From Rhodospirillaceae bacterium (GTDB lineage Bacteria; Pseudomonadota; Alphaproteobacteria; Rhodospirillales; Casp-alpha2), in the NCBI GenBank assembly GCA_016845145.1, contig JAERTE010000148.1:1-64000 (forward strand): a stretch of 64,000 nt of DNA, written 5' to 3'. This document shows, in pieces, positions 63,816 through 64,000 of this stretch. Position numbers and translations under genes: made by a program. The notes under the pieces are model-generated. The model had not been told where the DNA came from, did not search any database, and saw nothing but the letters and a program-made list of their open reading frames with translations. Positions within the stretch are counted from its first letter, which is position 1, and each line of letters begins with the position of its first letter.

Positions 63816-64000
63816 ATGATGAAATTGTTCTATTCCGGCACCTCGCCCTACGCCCGCATCGCCCGCATTTCCGCCGGCGTTTGCGACGTCGACCATGCCG
63901 GTGGTCACATCGCCTCCGCGCAATTGCGCACCGACGAAAACCCTGTGCTTCAATACAACTGCACCGGCCGCGTACCGACATTGGTCGATGGCGACACTAT
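63816..64000 (+). CDS. Glutathione S-transferase, N-terminal part (runs off window)
   Basis: An ORF not in the track because it has no stop before the window end. It reads MMKLFYSGTSPYARIARISA and ends near CTGRVPTLVDGDT, the thioredoxin-like glutathione-binding domain with the Ser of SPYAR and the cis-Pro of VPTL. About 61 codons are present. Confidence 0.85.
   Translation, partial: MMKLFYSGTSPYARIARISAGVCDVDHAGGHIASAQLRTDENPVLQYNCTGRVPTLVDGDT

Overview
The window looks like a chromosomal segment of a GC-rich alphaproteobacterium, probably a Rhodospirillales-type sulfur oxidiser. The evidence is a complete oxidative (reverse-type) dissimilatory sulfite reductase operon (dsrABEFHCMK-L-L-JOP-N), a class I PHA synthase, a GapR (DUF2312) protein, a DUF1289 protein, TRAP transporters and alphaproteobacterial-style HPt and HD-GYP signalling proteins. 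Taxonomy is inferred from gene content only. No rRNA, tRNA or CRISPR array was seen.

Layout. (1) 1-13.1 kb: a catabolic island (GntR regulator with a 28-bp palindromic operator, TRAP transporter dctPQM, DapA-family lyase/deaminase, dihydropyrimidinase-type amidohydrolase, M20 hydrolase, and a 983-residue four-module Fe-S/flavin amino-acid or opine dehydrogenase). It is bracketed by two directly repeated copies of a ~225-bp sequence and by decayed IS481 and IS1182 transposase genes. (2) 13.2-18.4 kb: a more AT-rich accessory patch with a Gfo/Idh/MocA oxidoreductase, a small membrane protein, a polytopic GT-C-like protein, nested IS481/IS3 remnants, and a decayed partial copy of the neighbouring PEP-mutase-family gene. 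(3) 18.4-21.8 kb, minus strand: an isocitrate-lyase/PEP-mutase protein, a CysG with a shortened methyltransferase half, two small unknown proteins and a TauD/TfdA dioxygenase, the last four running divergently from dsrA. (4) 22.0-38.0 kb: the dsr operon, with two consecutive dsrL paralogues, a TrpD2/YbiB-like gene between dsrP and dsrN, and an aldo/keto reductase at the end. (5) 38.0-43.5 kb, minus strand: aspartate racemase family, a second TauD-family dioxygenase, a sugar epimerase, a CheY-like protein and a hybrid histidine kinase. (6) 43.5-51.4 kb: phaC, then a GAF/SpoIIE-phosphatase/HATPase protein and a STAS protein directly upstream of an MlaEFD-type lipid transporter with its lipoprotein, then cysC. 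(7) 51.4-64.0 kb: gapR, a REC-HPt protein, an HD-GYP protein, a YbdK-type ligase, an N-formylglutamate amidohydrolase family protein, a flavin reductase, a TMADH-like flavoprotein, an MFS transporter, an unknown protein, a VOC protein, a homocysteine methyltransferase family protein, a DUF1289 protein, an AEC transporter and the start of a glutathione S-transferase.

How it works together. DsrEFH and DsrC should carry sulfane sulfur to DsrAB in the cytoplasm. DsrAB would oxidise it to sulfite and pass electrons to NAD(P)+ through DsrL and to the quinone pool through DsrMKJOP. CysG and DsrN would supply (amidated) siroheme. The two dsrL genes differ at the expected NAD(P)-specificity site, which suggests this operon may feed both NADH and NADPH pools. 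The sulfite-oxidising step (Apr/Sat or Soe) is not in the window. The GntR-TRAP island looks like uptake and oxidative breakdown of a nitrogenous carboxylate (hydantoin, N-acyl/N-carbamoyl amino acid or hydroxyproline-like), with the substrate unresolved. The SpoIIE/STAS/Mla group hints at partner-switch control of a lipid ABC transporter.
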